Shown: positions 47,023-57,930 of the stretch, piece by piece
Layout of the letters: the number at the start of each line of letters is the position of its first letter
How positions within the stretch are numbered: position 1 is the first letter of the stretch
Assembly: GCA_022410635.1 (NCBI GenBank)
Contig: JAJVDF010000358.1
Coordinates: 699,620 to 763,619 of the forward strand
DNA length: 64,000 nucleotides
Direction: 5' to 3'
Source: Tretioscincus oriximinensis
Taxonomy: Eukaryota > Chordata > Lepidosauria > Squamata > Gymnophthalmidae
Translations under genes and position numbers: made by a program
Notes under the pieces: generated by a model
Seen by the model: the letters and a program-made list of their open reading frames with translations, nothing else
Databases searched by the model: none
Told to the model about the DNA's origin: nothing

Positions 47023-47500
47023 CCTGCTCGCTTCGATTGTAACATCCCGCTTGTGTTACAGTCGAAGCGAGCAGGCAGGAGACGCCGGCACTTGCAGCTG
47101 CCTGCTCGCTTTGGCCGTAACACACTGCTTGTGTCACGACTGAAGTGAGCAGGTGATTGCGAGCCCCAGCTTCTCCTGCCTGCTCGCTTCGGCCATAACA
47201 CAAGTGAGGTGTTATTGCTGAAGCAAGCAGGTGGCTGTGAGTGCTGGCATCTCCAGCCTGCTCGCTTTGACTGTAACACTCTGCTTGCGTTACCGCCAAA
47301 GCAAGGAGGCAGGAGGTGCTGGGGCTTGCAGCCCCTGCTCGCTTTGGCCGTAACACCAGTGGTGGGTAACGACTGAAGCGAGCAGGGAGGAGACACCGGC
47401 GCTCGCAGCAGTCTGCTCGCTTTGACTGTAACACCAGCGCAGTGTTACAGTCAAAGCGACCAGGTGGCTGAGAGCGTCGGCATCTTGAGCCAAGACACCA
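47023..47500. repeat. GC-rich minisatellite of six 78-bp units, each a hairpin
   Basis: CTGCTCGCTT recurs at 47024, 47102, 47180, 47258, 47335 and 47413, spacings of 78, 78, 78, 77 and 78. Within each unit CTGCTCGCTT(T/C)G...GTAACAC is followed after a 7-10 base loop by its inverted form GTGTTAC...CAAAGCGAGCAG, so every unit folds into a hairpin with about 22-bp arms. The sixth unit pairs with a single mismatch. Because 78 is divisible by 3, long false ORFs appear. The GC content contrasts strongly with the AT-rich intron. Confidence 0.92.
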
Positions 47501-47504
47501 ATAC

Positions 47505-47715
47505 TCGCAGCTCCTTCGCTGCTTCGCTCGGAACACCCCGCTTGCCTGAGACAAGCGGGGTGTTGCAAGCAAAGCAGGTATGCGGCTGTGAGCATCAGCC
47601 ACTTGGGCAAGTGCACGCCAAAGCGGCCAAGCGGCTGTGAGTGTCAGCCTCTTGGGCCAAGGCACCAATGCTCGCAGCTGCCTGGCCGCTTTGCCGTCCA
47701 CTTGCCCAAGACGCT
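47505..47715. repeat. Two further inverted repeats closing the palindromic array
   Basis: AACACCCCGCTTG (47532-47544) and CAAGCGGGGTGTT (47552-47564) form a perfect 13-bp hairpin around 7 bases. Next, 47602-47640 (CTTGGGCAAGTGCACGCCAA...) pairs imperfectly with 47670-47710 (...CCGTCCACTTGCCCAAG), arms of about 40 bp. They share vocabulary with the 78-bp units (CGCAGCTGCCT, GGCTGTGAG) and look like diverged outer units. Confidence 0.85.
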
Positions 47716-48179
47716 GACACTTGAGGCACTCAAATGATGCCACTTCCTGTCTTGCCCCGGAGAATGGACTGTATACAAATGGATACAAAATTTAATACAG
47801 ATATTCTGTATAAAGCATAACCTAAAAGAACTTAATAAGTCTATAGAAAATAGAAAAATGCCTGAGTCCAAAAATAATCCTGAAGAAGGGATGCTGTTTG
47901 TGAAATGATGTACTGTTTGTGGGATCTACTGGAAGTTGGATGCACAAGTGTCCAGGAGTGTTTCAATCTCTAATTTTGGTCTTCCTTTCTGACAGTCATG
48001 ATTTACAATAGATACCAAATGAAATAGTTATGAAATTAACCATTAAAATACCCAACAAGAGTTTATTGCTTACTCCAAAGCTTCCGGAGCTCTAAATACA
48101 ACAAACTGTTTTTGTACATTTTAGTTTGAATCTATTTGTTGGGTTTTTGTTATTTGCTGAACTGCTGGTATGGTCCATC

Positions 48180-48280
48180 CATGCTGGACAGAGTGCAGTC
48201 CTGACCAGAGTGGATAGAGGCAAGAGTAGAGGAGCTGGAGCCTGTTTCAGTACCATAATGCAACGGGGTAATTCCACTAG
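48180..48280 (+). mobile_element. Helitron-like 3' end fragment
   Basis: AGAGTAGAGGAGCTGGAGCC, then CATAATGCAACGGGGTAATT and CCACTAG followed by T is the plus-strand version of the 3' terminus of the elements at 24908 and 44427. The left hairpin arm is decayed. The 5' end could not be found. Confidence 0.65.
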
Positions 48281-48446
48281 TTTTTTTATATTACCTGATT
48301 TTTTGAGAATGCTTAACACCACTGCTAATGTTCATTTTTATAAAGGATGGAAAAGTACAACCGCATTTGTGCATATTACTGAATCTTTTTACAGTGTCCT
48401 CAAAACACCTTTCATTAGGCTATTTTTTTCCCCACTCACAAAAATT

Positions 48447-48512
48447 GTCTGAGACAGAATGCGGGACTAGATGGGTTGTGGCTCAATTCAACCAGCCATG
48501 TTCTTATCATTT
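48447..48512 (+). repeat. CR1-type LINE, short 3' end fragment
   Basis: CTGAGACAGAATGCGGGACT and AGATGGGTTGTGG, ending CATGTTCTTATC, is the CR1 3' terminus in plus orientation. Confidence 0.65.
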
Positions 48513-48660
48513 AACGTTCCCTGGAAGCCATGAATAATGTTTTAGGCAACTGAAGGAAGATATAAAAGGAAGTAGAAAGTAGTAATTTCTTCTCTATCTT
48601 CATTGAGCATATAAATCATGGTTTAAGTGAGTCATGGTGATGCAAGAGATTATGATATTG

Positions 48661-48900
48661 GCCTTTTTAGAGAGATACGGAGTTTGAGGCCTAGGCGTTA
48701 GCCATTGAAAGGGATGAGTGCCTTCTACTGACCTCAATTTCAGCCAATCCAGTTATTCGTAAACAAAGAGATTTGCGAGTAGATTAATGGATACCACCAC
48801 CACGTGGTGGGGAAGATAGAACAGATGCAAGTCTTTGGACGAGAAAAAAACCTTGTAAGCTCTTCTGTGTCCCTTTGGGTGAGAAGAGTGAGGTATAAAA
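48661..48900 (+). repeat. tRNA-derived SINE (family 2)
   Basis: GGATGAGTGCCTTCTACTGA, then CAGCCAATCCAGTTATTCGT, TACCACCACCACGTGG, CCTTGTAAGCTCTTC and GAGGTATAAAA follow the order of family 2. The tRNA-like head is decayed. Confidence 0.7.
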
Positions 48901-48909
48901 AACCAGATT

Positions 48910-50630
48910 ATTATTATTCTTTTTTATAAATGGTCTGGAAAAGAAGTCTCTGTATTCTACAAATAACTTACAGTTTGGTAGGAGCAAAACAAGTTTTAGC
49001 AACAACAAAAATAGGATATATTGTATCAATAATTTAGGGTCAGACTTTTTTCTGTCTTGTCGAGATGTTTTGAAGTAATTGAGATAATGTGTGCCTTCCC
49101 CATTTAGGGTAATCTAAATTGTGTTTCTTAATTGTCTAAACCTGTTGATTCTCAGCAATACGCCTTTGGCATTTCTGTTTGCATAGGTATCGTGAGTCTT
49201 TTGCAGTAGATGTTTGGTGCACCATCTGTCTTCAGGGTATATTATTGCAAGGCAAGCTGAAAAAGATATCCAGCAATTTCATGGATTGATAAGAAGGATG
49301 TAGACTGGAGAGGAAATTATACTTACAGACTGCAGTGCCCTCCCACCGTCCTAAACAAGAAAGAGACCTCAATATACATACAAGGGCATTAAATTCTGAG
49401 GAATGGTTTTAATGCTGTTCTGGCCAATCACTTTTCATCTTAGAATAGTGCAGTCGCATGAATGATAATTTAGAATCCAGGATCCACATTCAAATTCCTT
49501 TTTACTGGAAGATCCTGGGTCAGAAGTTATATTACAACCTAGTATATCTTGCAAATTTGTTATTATGATAAAATGGAGAGAAAGGAAATGGTACCATTAA
49601 GGCTTTCAGCTTTCTAGATGGAAGGTGGAGTTGAAATAAATGAAAATAAATAGGTATAGGTATAGATATAGATATATTGATATAAATATATATGATTCAA
49701 TCTCTGCTAAGATTTTGCATGACAAAATTTGTAATCTTTTATCGAGCAGATAAGGTTTCCTTATATTTTGAAAAGCAATCATATATTGATTTCATTCCCG
49801 CTTTGAAAGGTTTTGAGTGAACAGACTGAATCTTTAATGCATCAGTTTTGAACCTGCCTTGTAAATAACAATGCCCATAAGTAAATAATGCATTACTCCT
49901 TTAGCAAGAAAATACCTCTTAGGATGGAACCTAAATGTATGGCACTTCACACAACAGCATGAATTTCAATTGTCATCTAAATTTATCTTTTTAGCAATTT
50001 TTTATAATTCAGATGCATTCATTCCATAACAGTGTATAATTTACAGTGAATAAATAGCTGAAGGAAATTTTAAAGGTTAAAAAATGATCAATATAAAATA
50101 CATTTCTTTTTTAAAAAATCCAAACGAATTCGATACTGTTTATTTAACTTAATTTATTTACATTTCTGTACTGCCCTATACCCAAAGGTCTCAGGACGGT
50201 AAACAATAAAAACCAAATCAATATATTAAAATAATATGTGAAAATAGAGGTGGGAGAATGCACTATACAGAGATTGTAATTTGCTACACCTCAAGGGGAA
50301 ACTGTTCCATGGTCTGGGGGCTTCCACGTAGAATACCTTATCCTGGATTCCCACCTTCTTTGCCACTGAGAGACGCAGTATTACCCACTTAATGTATTAT
50401 TTGTTATAACATTTGGCTTCAGTGATAAAAATATTATATTTCATATTATATTGTTTATCCGCGATGAGATTTTCATTTGACTGACATAAGGTATAGTTAG
50501 GATATTTTAGTGGACAACTATTGCGCTATTATATAGATTTTTATCCAAATAGGGCTTTAAAACAGTGATTATGCCAGGCTACATTGAGACTGCAGCCTTA
50601 ACATAGTCTTGGAATATTTGGTAATATGTG
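48910..50630. other. Intronic sequence with (TATAGA)n-like run and SINE tail
   Basis: An AT-rich TATAGA/GATATA run lies at about 49650-49695. At 50145-50215 TTATTTACATTTCTGTACTG then CCCTATACCCAAAGGTCTCA is a family-1 SINE tail in minus orientation. No exon was recognised. Confidence 0.5.
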
Positions 50631-50631
50631 T

Positions 50632-50700
50632 TATTTATTTATTTATTCTTACTTATATTTATATTCTGCCCTAAAGCTAGAGGTCTCAGGGTGGACCACA
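50632..50700 (-). repeat. SINE family-1 tail fragment
   Basis: (TTTA)n followed by ATATTCTGCCCTAAAGC and AGAGGTCTCAGGGTGG is the reverse complement of the family-1 tail. Confidence 0.6.
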
Positions 50701-50800
50701 ATGGAAAAATAAAATAGGGTACACAGTTACTCTTCGTGGTTAAAAATGATAACAGTGCCTGCGAGGAGAGAACTATGGTTCACCAGGTGTGTTTTGAGCA

Positions 50801-51500
50801 GGCACGAATGGCTCAATTGCTAAGGAAACATCTCTCATCTGCGAGATGGGGTTTCAAAGCCCTGTGTCGGACATGGGGAGGGATGAGCACCTTCCACTAG
50901 ACCAGAGGTTCTCAAACTTATTTTGTCTACCGTCCACTTCGAGAATTAATTATTTTCTAGCGCCCCCCCATTTTTTTTTACTTTACTACATCTTAAGACT
51001 GGCTGGATGGCACGTTTGCTTTTATATGAGGCAGCGGGCGGCCTTGTACTTTCGAGAATGGACTAGAAACTTCTCGCTTCGCATTGGAGCTTACTGCCAT
51101 CTATGGTACAGTTTGACAACTATCGGACAGGAAATAGTTACTGTCTCGTCCCCTAGATGGCGTTACACGAGGAAACGCGCGTTAAGCGTAAAGGAGCGGT
51201 AAAGTTTGTGTTAAAAGCAAAAAAAAATTTAAATTAGCCATCGCCCCCCTAAACCACTTCAACACCCCCAATCTTCTCTGTGTCCTTCACTGCCCCCCCT
51301 ATAGGCCTCCAGCGCCCACAAGGGGGCGTTATCGCCCACTTTGAGAAAGACTGCACTAGACTGTAGCCCTAGCCAACCCAGCTATTTGAAAGCAAGAATT
51401 GCAAGAAATTGCAACTGATTAGATACATGTGAACCACCACAGCCTGGGGGGGGGGGGAGATAAAATGTCAGCCTTCAGGCAAAATACCTATGTAAGCCGC
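50801..51500 (+). repeat. tRNA-derived SINE (family 2) split by a hAT element
   Basis: The head GGCACGAATGGCTCAATTGC and B-box region GGTTTCAAAGCCCTGTGTCGG are well preserved up to CACCTTCCACTAGAC at 50902. The body resumes at 51362 after the hAT element with TGTAGCCCTAGCCAACCCAG and later ATGTAAGCCGCTACTAC. A G12 run lies at about 51447-51459. Removing 50903-51361 restores the usual family-2 order. Confidence 0.85.
50903..51353. mobile_element. Miniature hAT transposon with perfect 8-bp target duplication
   Basis: CACTAGAC occurs at 50895-50902 and again at 51354-51361. The 451-bp element between starts CAGAGGTTCTCAAACTT and, inverted from the right, CAGTCTTTCTCAAAGTG. The interior carries GCGCCCCCCC and GCGCCCACAAGGGGGCG motifs. 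Open frames inside (for example 50846-51202) show no transposase motif and cross the element border, so they are not genes. Confidence 0.92.
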
Positions 51501-52309
51501 TACTACTACTACAGCATATAAATAGGATGTCATTCCATAATCTGGGTGCTACCACAGAGAATACCCTTCCACATGTCCACACCCCTTTGATGCCTGAAAG
51601 AGATGGAACTATCAAAAGGGTCCCATCAGAAGATCTTAGAGTGCAGACAGATTAGTATGGGAGCAGTGTAGTAACCCTTTTGAGAAAATCAATTCTCCAC
51701 TTGAATTTACCTGCAATAGTGAAAGACTTACCTGGTTTTGAAGTGTGCTCCCATAAGCTGCTATCTTGGAACTTGCATGTATGTGTGGAGCCAAACTGAA
51801 ATAGAGGCTGCATATAGATGTACACTTTCAAATATTTTATGGCATTGAAAAACTCAAATAATGGGCTTGCCATCGTGAGCACAGACGTTCAGAAAGGTTA
51901 ATGTGTGCCATTTGGCAGGGATAGCAAGAGGTAATTGCGCAATCCAAACAAGACCTCACATTTCTCTGTCATGATCTGGAGACAATCTTGTGAAAATATT
52001 TTTGTGGTTATGAGAATGGAAGAAATACTGAATCAAGAATAATAAAGAAGGTATGGGAGAAGGGAGGCACAAGGGATCCAAAAAGGTGGTGTGAGTCAAA
52101 TGTAGAGTCAAATGCTTAGGTTGCATTTGAGTTGTTTCTCCTTCTTCTCTTGATATAGCTTCATGAATGACAATCTATGAAGGGGGGATTAGTTGTCCTT
52201 ACCTGTAGCAGGCACATTGGTGCTTAATATAGCCAATGTGGGATAAGCAGCTCTGGCCACATCAACTGTAGGGGAAGGTCTTATCTGAAAGTGGTGCAGT
52301 GTTTGTATC

Positions 52310-52800
52310 TTGTACTGCTATCTTTTCTTCTTGAGGCTAGTCCTATGTGTGTTCTCGAAGGAGGAGACAGCACTGAAGATGGTAGATCGCCACCCCCCAT
52401 AATTTGTTCCTGGGGCAGGCCACTGACAGTGGTCGATATGGCAACCATCAAGATTTCTTGAGGCAGTCCATATATCTCTTCTTTGGAACCCCTCTGTCAA
52501 GGTTACCAACTCACCATACAGTATTGTACTGTCTTGGGTAAGTGATGAGCCTTCATCCCGTAGATGTATCTTGCACAGTGCAGCTGCTTCTTCAATAGCA
52601 CGACCTCAATGCTAGTATCTTTGGCTAGTTGAAGGACTGCAGGGTTGGTGGTGAAATCATTCCGATGGATGTGCAGGAGGGTACAGAGGCAGCACTGGTG
52701 TAAGTGCTCCAGGAGTTGTAGGTGGTGGCGGTAAGTAGGTCACGACTTGTATAGAAGAGTAGACAGTACAGCGGCCCTTTATATGATGATCTTTGCATTT
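52310..52800 (-). repeat. Non-LTR retrotransposon ORF2 C-terminal fragment
   Basis: Minus-strand frames give, in order, L-S-T-L-L-Y-K-S, H-L-Q-L-L-E-H-L-H-Q-C-C-L, R-N-D-F-T-T-N, T-S-I-E-V-V-L-L-K-K-Q-L-H-C-A-R, and then C-H-I-D-H-C-Q-W and S-A-V-S-S-F-E-N. This is the same LINE family as 35400-36655, read over a longer part of the C-terminus, with frameshifts and stops throughout. Confidence 0.8.
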
Positions 52801-53109
52801 TTCTTCAGATGTTTGTTATTCCAGATTCATTTGTACAGTCGACCAACCTGTGTTGCAGTTGAGTTGCTCACAAAGACAAAAGGGTTAATATTGTGCATTG
52901 AAAATTTAGTTTGTCAACACTTTGCTTTGAACACATTGGAGAGATTAGCATGAGAATAAAATACATTTTACACTAATATTGTATTTTAGCACCAGAATTC
53001 TTGCAGAAAATTCAGTGTTGCTAGTGCATTTCTAGGTACAGAAAAGCAGGGAGAGAGGGAAAGGATAGAATCAATAGAAAGCAGATACATTTGAAAGCAG
53101 TAGCAACAG

Positions 53110-53281
53110 CAGTCTGGGTGTTCGGCTGCTGCTTGTCTCATTCACATTAACAGAGGAGTCTGTGCAGCCTACTGGGAATTTGCATTGGCTCTGTCATTGG
53201 TATTCACTGGTCCCTTATCCATCGCTTGTGGTTTTGATTTGAACAGTATTTTTTTCCTGGCAATGAAAGCTTAAAAAGATC
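53110..53281 (+). promoter_or_regulatory. MAST4: Putative promoter/5' leader of MAST exon C
   Basis: Two ATTGG (inverted CCAAT) motifs lie in GCATTGGCTCTGTCATTGG at about 53183-53201, some 80-100 bases before the start codon. No TATA box is evident. The stretch is repeat-free, which fits a conserved alternative promoter and 5' leader, but the start site cannot be read from sequence alone. Confidence 0.35.
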
Positions 53282-53355
53282 ATGTCTGATTCCTTCTGGA
53301 CAGTGCTATCCAATTTCTCTCTGCCAGAAACCAGCATGTTGAGACGATCTAAAAG
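53282..53355 (+). CDS. MAST4: MAST family kinase, alternative first coding exon C
   Basis: The exon encodes 24 residues plus two bases. It starts M-S-D-S-F-W-T-V-L-S-N-F-S-L-P and ends M-L-R-R-S-K, then AG before a GTAATC donor at 53356. MAST1 is known (from memory) to start M-S-D-S-L-W-T-A-L-S-N-F-S and to run through R-R-T-K-S into the shared C-R-T-S-N-R-K-S-L exon. The same pattern here, 21.5 kb after exon B on the same strand, marks a second alternative promoter. The split codon AG+x fits the phase left by exon B (TT+x), so both can join the same next exon. Arg-Arg-Ser suggests a phosphorylation site. Using exon C bypasses the K-E-L-S-L-P-R-R-G-S motif entirely. The paralogue (MAST4) is inferred from exons A and B. 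Confidence 0.8.
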
Positions 53356-54244
53356 GTAATCTTTTTTAAAAATCTAAGCATTTGAGTGTGTGCTCTTTTC
53401 ATGTGATTAGAGATATTACAAAGATTAGTGCTGGTTGAGGATGTATTTTCAACGGAGTACGTATGAAAAATGGAGTTGTTTGTAATTTTCTCTCTCTCTA
53501 GAAATAAGGGAGGCAGCTAAAGATATAGTCTCTTTTCAGCCAGATAACATGAGAACAATGTATATCTGTAAACATATGGTGTTTTTCCCTCCAGATTATC
53601 TACTCAGCTGCCAGAGTGTTTATCAGAATATAAAGCTAAGAAAACGCTGCAAAAGTCCTCTTTTCAAAATTAATTCTTACTAGGCTATAACAGTATCTTG
53701 CAAAACATTTTTCCTCCTGAGCTTCAAGCTGTTGTTTAACATATGTGCTTACATTTTGTCATAACAGGGACTTTGATATGTCATTTTATTGAGTTAATTG
53801 GCTAAGTAATCTGATAGGTTTTTCCATTTGCTTTTAAAGTTTAAAAATGCCTGTGTGAAACGATGGAAGGCAGTTCTAAACCTATGCAAATTTTCTGTTC
53901 AGACCTTCTGTATGATGTCACAGTGGCAGTGCCCAGGATATTTAACTAATAGAGAAACAATAGAGTACAATTAGCAGTTGCAAAATATTTTGTCCAGTAT
54001 TACTACACCTTTCAAGTCAGAGTTGTGAGTTATCAGTGCATTAGTTAGCTTCTTAGTACCGAGAAAATTAATCTCTGTGTTTTGAGCCAGAGTTGTAAAA
54101 GCATTAGAAATCTTCTGTTTAGAATTTTGTTTGACTCTGAAAATAAATGGGAGAGAATATGATATGCTTTTAATCCAACCATTACAGGTCCCTACAACAA
54201 GTATAATTTATTGGTCTAATGTGTAAAATTACATTAGGTAATTT

Positions 54245-54505
54245 TAGGTCGAGAGCCAGTTTGGTGTCGTAGTTAGAGGATTGGACTCTTATCTGCTAGT
54301 CTCCTGGTTCAGTTCCACACTCTTCCATGAAGCCAGCTGAGTGACCTTGGGCCAATCACAGTTCTTTAGAACTTTCTCAGCCCTGCTACCTTACAGGGTG
54401 TCTGTTGTGAAGAAAGCAACAAAAGTTATGTGTGCCACCCATTGGTTGGTGTTCATTTATAGGGTGGGGTATACGGATAAATAAGAAATAAATAGTTTCA
54501 AAGCT
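54245..54505 (+). repeat. tRNA-derived SINE (family 1), full length
   Basis: GAGAGCCAGTTTGGTGTCGT, TAGTTAGAG, GGTTCAGTTCCACACTC, GGGTGTCTGTTGTGAAGAAAG and the tail GGGTGGGGTATACGGATAAA are in the usual order. A box and B box are slightly mutated. Confidence 0.88.
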
Positions 54506-56289
54506 ACCTGGAACTAACCACGTTCCTTGTAATCTCACTGCTTCCTACAGCCTTGGCTAGAATTTAAATTAGTGATGGGGATTACACCTAACAAGTTATA
54601 CACTATACAAACACCAACAATAATCATGTTTAGACAAATTATTTTAAAGATTGCTAGTGATTTTTTTTCCTTTCTAAACAATGATGTAGAAGGATTTTTT
54701 AAAGCTGGTAAATTGAATAATTCCAGCTGAAGGAATATTCCATTCTGAGCTTCAGTTAAAAACGTGGTACTTATTATTAAGTACTATTGCGTTAGGGTTA
54801 ACCCCTGATGTTTACAAAGATACGTCCACACAGTTTCCATGACAGATACAAAAGTAGCTTTACTTGCCTTCTTCTGAGGTGCCAGGAATCAAACCTGTTT
54901 TCCAGGCAAATGTTTTATACAACCTTGTTAATAGCATTTCTTTTATGTTAATTCTCTGTGAGCATCTGCTGCCCCTAGAAGCGATAAAGTATGCTAGGCA
55001 ATTTGTGCTGCTTAGAAGCTGAATTATAGTGGTTGGCTAACTCTTTTGAAGTTACTAGATACATTGGAGGTCAACTACCCTCTGTTGCATCCACTTATAT
55101 ATTACTCAAAATAATTAATTCAAGGGGTGCAAGACTTTTAAGAATCTAACTGTGAGAACACTTTGAGAAACTCTCTAGAGCATGCTATTCTTCTTTTCTA
55201 TATATTTTGTGGTTTAAGGATCTCATGCTCACCAGTAATCCAATATTTATGTGTCATTATGAAGAACAGGTAACCAGAGCACTGTATACTCAAATAATGG
55301 TTCAGTTTTATTAACTGTTGGGGAAATGGGCAGTTGATTATGTGAAGATTGACCTTTACCAGTCATGGCTGATCTGATCTAACAGTACATTTTACAATGT
55401 TATTCATAATATACTCCTGCAAAGGGTTTCTGCTTAGTTGTTGATCAGAAATCCTATTTGGTAATGGCTCCTCTGATATTTACAGGGGCAGATCTCAGAG
55501 GCTTGTGCTGAAGAAACACTACTCAGTTCCTTGGCACTTATATTTTAGGGTCCTGTAGAGTTCTTTTCTTTTCCCAGGAAACCTTTGGAAGTTTGGTTTG
55601 AAGAACTTAAATATGCAGATAACACCTTCACTTTTTCATCACACCCAGAGGACAGGAGTGGCTATCTTATACTGATGTTTAGGGACAACTGTAGATAAGA
55701 TGTTAATGGTGGTTTATCTATTTGTGTGTTTTCAGCTTGTGTGTGTTTGTACTTTGTGAAAGAATTGGATTAACTGTTTGGGAGAGTTTTGTCCTTGGAG
55801 ACTGAGATGGCTTTAATATCTTGTATGCTGCATTTACATTTGGATAGTTTGACAACATAAATGTGCTGATAACTTCCCACTCTGACAACTTCAAAATGAT
55901 TTCCAGTGAAAAACTTTTTTATACACTTTTTATATCTCGTTTATTGATATAGTATAGTGCTTTACAATTAAAAACAAAAGATAAGCACAAGAGAACCTAA
56001 AATGCAATGCAAAATGAAACATACATTGATATATATTTTTATGTTGTTTTAAATAGTTATTGTTCTAAAATGTGTATATATGGATAGATTGACAGATAGA
56101 TTTAAAGAAAGGGCAATTATTCCATAGACTTCTCTGCCTCCTATCTTTATCTTGTTAGTTTATAAAATGCTAAAAGACTCTCTTGCTAGATTTTAAAAAT
56201 CTATTAGTTCATTAGTTCCTGATTTTACCACTCCTTTCAACAACAAATGGAATAATCTCTCCCTTGAGCTGTGTCAGTCACCATTACTG

Positions 56290-56400
56290 TATTATTTTAG
56301 TCCAGCAAAGGAGCTAGCTGCACTTTGAGACTAACTTGAGAAAAGTGGGTGGCATAAGCTTTTGTAGACACGTCTACTTCTTCAGATGTATTATTTTAGA
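56290..56400 (+). repeat. Interspersed repeat with TCTACTTCTTCAGATG motif, best copy
   Basis: AGTCCAGCAAAGGAGCTAGC, TGCACTTTGAGACTAAC, GGTGGCATAAGCTTTTGTAG and ACGTCTACTTCTTCAGATG are in order. Shorter relatives are at 12838, 28180 and 33765. A SINE tail-like segment (GAGACCTTCAGGTATAGGTG) follows at about 56510-56530. Confidence 0.65.
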
Positions 56401-57116
56401 TGATCCTTGAATATACACCTCTTGGTTGAAGAAATGTCATTTTTCTTTCCACCTTCAGATACTGTTTTAATCCACCAATTTTGTTTTTGTTTTTATTGTT
56501 GGCCTTCATGAGACCTTCAGGTATAGGTGGAGTCATTTTTCATAATGATATATTTTGAAGGTTCTTGTTAAGAATGTTTGCTAAACATGTTATCTGAAGC
56601 TGATGCAGAAGTGAAAATTTGGTTTTTAAAAACTGAAAATCAGTATTATTTTGTACATGGATATGATAAAAAATTATGAAGATATAATAACTTCTTCCTA
56701 CTAATGTCAAATATTAGTTAAGTGTCCACATCGTAAGTTATATGCATAAAGCAGTTGCATATGGGGTGTTCACATTTGTTGTTAATATGAACTTACTATT
56801 TCACCATCTGGAATTTATATCACTTTTTTCAGAATATAGAACTGGGACTTTTATAAGGCACTGTAGTGCTTATGCATAATAAATTGTAATGCTGCTAACT
56901 TGAGGATTACGTGTTCAAAAATAAAAAGACGCAAACACATTTGCAGTGTAAATTCTTGTAGTTCTTGCAATCTTTTAACATTAATAATGAAGATTCATAG
57001 ATAGCATCACACCTGCATGATAGAAATTTATAACACCATAAACTTTAGGACTTTATATCTACATAAGAGCCTACTTTCATTGCAGCTTAATTGTCCTTCT
57101 ACCTTTGGGCACTATC

Positions 57117-57345
57117 ATAAGAACATAAGAAGAGTCATACTGGATCGGGCCAGAGCCCATCTAGTCCAGCATTCCGTCTCACATAGAAGCCCACCAGATG
57201 CACCTGGATTTTGAACAGAGGGAAGCAAAATATGCACCTGTTCATGACTCCCTGCAAATGGTATTTCAGGAGTCCTGCCTGTTGCTCCATCTCAGAGGCA
57301 ACATCCAGACATTCATCCTAGTATCCATTTATACCTTTGGTACCC
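57117..57345 (-). repeat. CR1-type LINE, 3' end fragment
   Basis: ATAAGAACATAAGAAGAGTC, GGATCGGGCCAGAGCCCATC, AGCATTCCGTCTCACATAG and CACCAGATGCACCTGG are the reverse complement of the CR1 3' UTR. It is nearly identical over its length to the copy nested at 44739-44975. Confidence 0.85.
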
Positions 57346-57824
57346 TTTATCATCTAGAATATAGTCAGAAAAGGTGGGTTTTTTCATATAATGTTATTTT
57401 CTGCCATGGGATATAATTACCATTGCTCAAGTGGGTTTGAGGCAACATGGCCCACGGCTTCTGATTTAAATGGATGTCTCTCTGTTGGCTTCTTATGTCT
57501 TACCAAATTCAGTTTAAGCTCCTGGTATTGTCCTTCAAATTCCTACATAACTTTGCTACTTCCTATCTCTCTTCTCTTATTTTTCAATATCATCAGCTTT
57601 CACATGCTCTTCACCTCTGTGCCTTGCCCAGGGTTTCATTCTCATCTCATCACTTTCCATTTTCAGACCACAACTAAAGGCAGTCTACTTTTCAAGAGCT
57701 TTGATACTACTGATTAACTTTTGTTTAATTTACTCATGTATTCTTTGATGTTTTAACTTTAACATTTATTATTAGTATCCTCTTTTATTGTGGTTACAGT
57801 ATTTTACAGATTGCATTTACAATG

Positions 57825-57930
57825 AGCCAATTTGGAATAGTGATTAGAGTGTTGGACTCTTACCTGGTAGTCTTCTAATTCGATTCCACACTCCTCCATG
57901 AAGCCAGCCAGGTGGCCTTGGGCCTATCAT
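57825..57930 (+). repeat. tRNA-derived SINE (family 1), 3'-truncated
   Basis: GAGCCAATTTGGAATAGTG, ATTAGAGTGTTGGACTC, AATTCGATTCCACACTCC and GTGGCCTTGGGCC are present; the rest of the body and the tail are missing. Confidence 0.8.

Noticed and set aside
46991..47788. 265-codon minus-strand open frame, the longest in the window, with repeating S-K-R-A-G / S-E-Q-A-G blocks
   Set aside because: It is the translation of the 78-bp palindromic array; because 78 is a multiple of 3 the frame stays open. Overlapping frames on both strands are open too, and no splice or promoter context exists.
50846..51202. 118-codon plus-strand frame
   Set aside because: It starts in a SINE and crosses the border of a hAT insertion, so it cannot be an old gene; no transposase motif is present.
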